Origin: Flavobacteriales bacterium
GTDB taxonomy: Bacteria; Bacteroidota; Bacteroidia; NS11-12g; UBA955
NCBI GenBank assembly: GCA_947447955.1
Contig: CANFLS010000005.1
Location: forward strand, 1 to 56,081
Direction: 5' to 3'
DNA: 56,081 nt
The position numbers and the translations under genes were made by a program. The notes under the pieces were generated by a model that made no database searches, had not been told where the DNA came from, and saw nothing but the letters and a program-made list of their open reading frames with translations. Shown piece by piece: positions 56,017-56,081 of the stretch (the first letter of the stretch is position 1; the number at the start of each line of letters is the position of its first letter).

Positions 56017-56081
56017 TTAGTTAAATTCTGAAAGTTCTAGCCAACGTAGTTCTTTCAAATCAATTGAATCTTGAATTGTTT
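56017..56081 (-). CDS. C-terminus of a probable ABC-F protein (partial)
   Basis: On the minus strand the last frame before the window edge reads TIQDSIDLKELRWLELSEFN followed by two stop codons (TAA, TAG). A run of acidic and hydrophobic residues ending in RWLELSE is common at the C-terminal coiled coil of ABC-F proteins in this phylum. Only 20 residues are visible, so the family call is tentative. It converges on YceI across the bidirectional terminator. Confidence 0.45.
   Translation of the reverse strand, partial: TIQDSIDLKELRWLELSEFN

Noticed and set aside
1-56081. CRISPR arrays, IS elements, prophage or tRNA/rRNA genes
   Set aside because: I looked for direct repeats with spacers, transposase motifs, integrases and cloverleaf patterns and saw none.

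Overview
The window is an ordinary chromosomal stretch of a low-GC (about 35-37% by eye) member of the Bacteroidota. Three kinds of evidence point there. Secreted proteins carry type IX secretion (T9SS) type A and type B C-terminal sorting domains, and a T9SS plug-family protein is also present. Several families are typical of the phylum: DUF6029, an ECF sigma factor and a FecR anti-sigma factor of the Bacteroides-expansion kind, BshA, and a bacterial GGGP synthase. Several start codons are preceded by the phylum's TAnnTTTG -7 promoter box instead of a Shine-Dalgarno sequence. The nearest cultured relatives are probably in Chitinophagia, Sphingobacteriia or Cytophagia, but I cannot place it further. 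I saw no tRNA, rRNA, IS element, prophage or CRISPR array.

Layout. 1-7.0 kb: the start of a secreted protein, a DUF2461 gene, a 1486-residue T9SS type A beta-helix/PKD protein and a YbdG-like MscS channel, all on the minus strand. 7.1-14.6 kb: a tight plus-strand run of S41 protease, TauE/SafE transporter, M28 peptidase, metF, rsgA and a lipoprotein. 14.6-19 kb: tadA, bshA, an orphan ECF sigma factor and recQ. 19-24.4 kb: kdsD-manC, then an EamA transporter behind a striking leader (promoter, hairpins, GC-rich terminator), a nitroreductase and proS. 24.5-33.3 kb: a 1771-residue PKD/FN3 T9SS type B protein and the class II ribonucleotide reductase nrdJ. 33.4-38.6 kb: a palindrome-rich divergent control region, a GGGP synthase, two hypothetical or thioredoxin-like genes, then polyprenyl synthetase, a biotin carrier protein and a GT-C glycosyltransferase. 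38.6-47.8 kb: the T9SS plug protein, ABC-F, GNAT, an orphan ABC ATPase, trmN6, PspC, DUF6029, miaB and a hypothetical. 47.9-56.1 kb: an epimerase/threonine dehydrogenase, a Gfo/Idh/MocA oxidoreductase, a 59-residue ORF plus FecR, a T9SS type B protein, fabD, YceI and the end of a probable ABC-F gene.

How they fit together. The T9SS plug (38.6 kb) is a component of the secretion machine that would export the three large adhesin-like proteins (1.1, 24.5 and 51.3 kb). The orphan sigma factor (16.2 kb) and the orphan, apparently split anti-sigma factor (50.1 kb) are preceded by a similar GGGG-N18/20-TATTC motif and may form one regulatory circuit. kdsD and manC supply envelope sugar precursors. 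GGGP synthase, polyprenyl synthetase and YceI all concern isoprenoid lipids, and two of these share a promoter-region 13-mer.

The most interesting non-coding elements are the EamA leader at 21251-21387, the nrdJ/GGGPS control region at 33363-33531, and the shared GTTTAAACAA motif.
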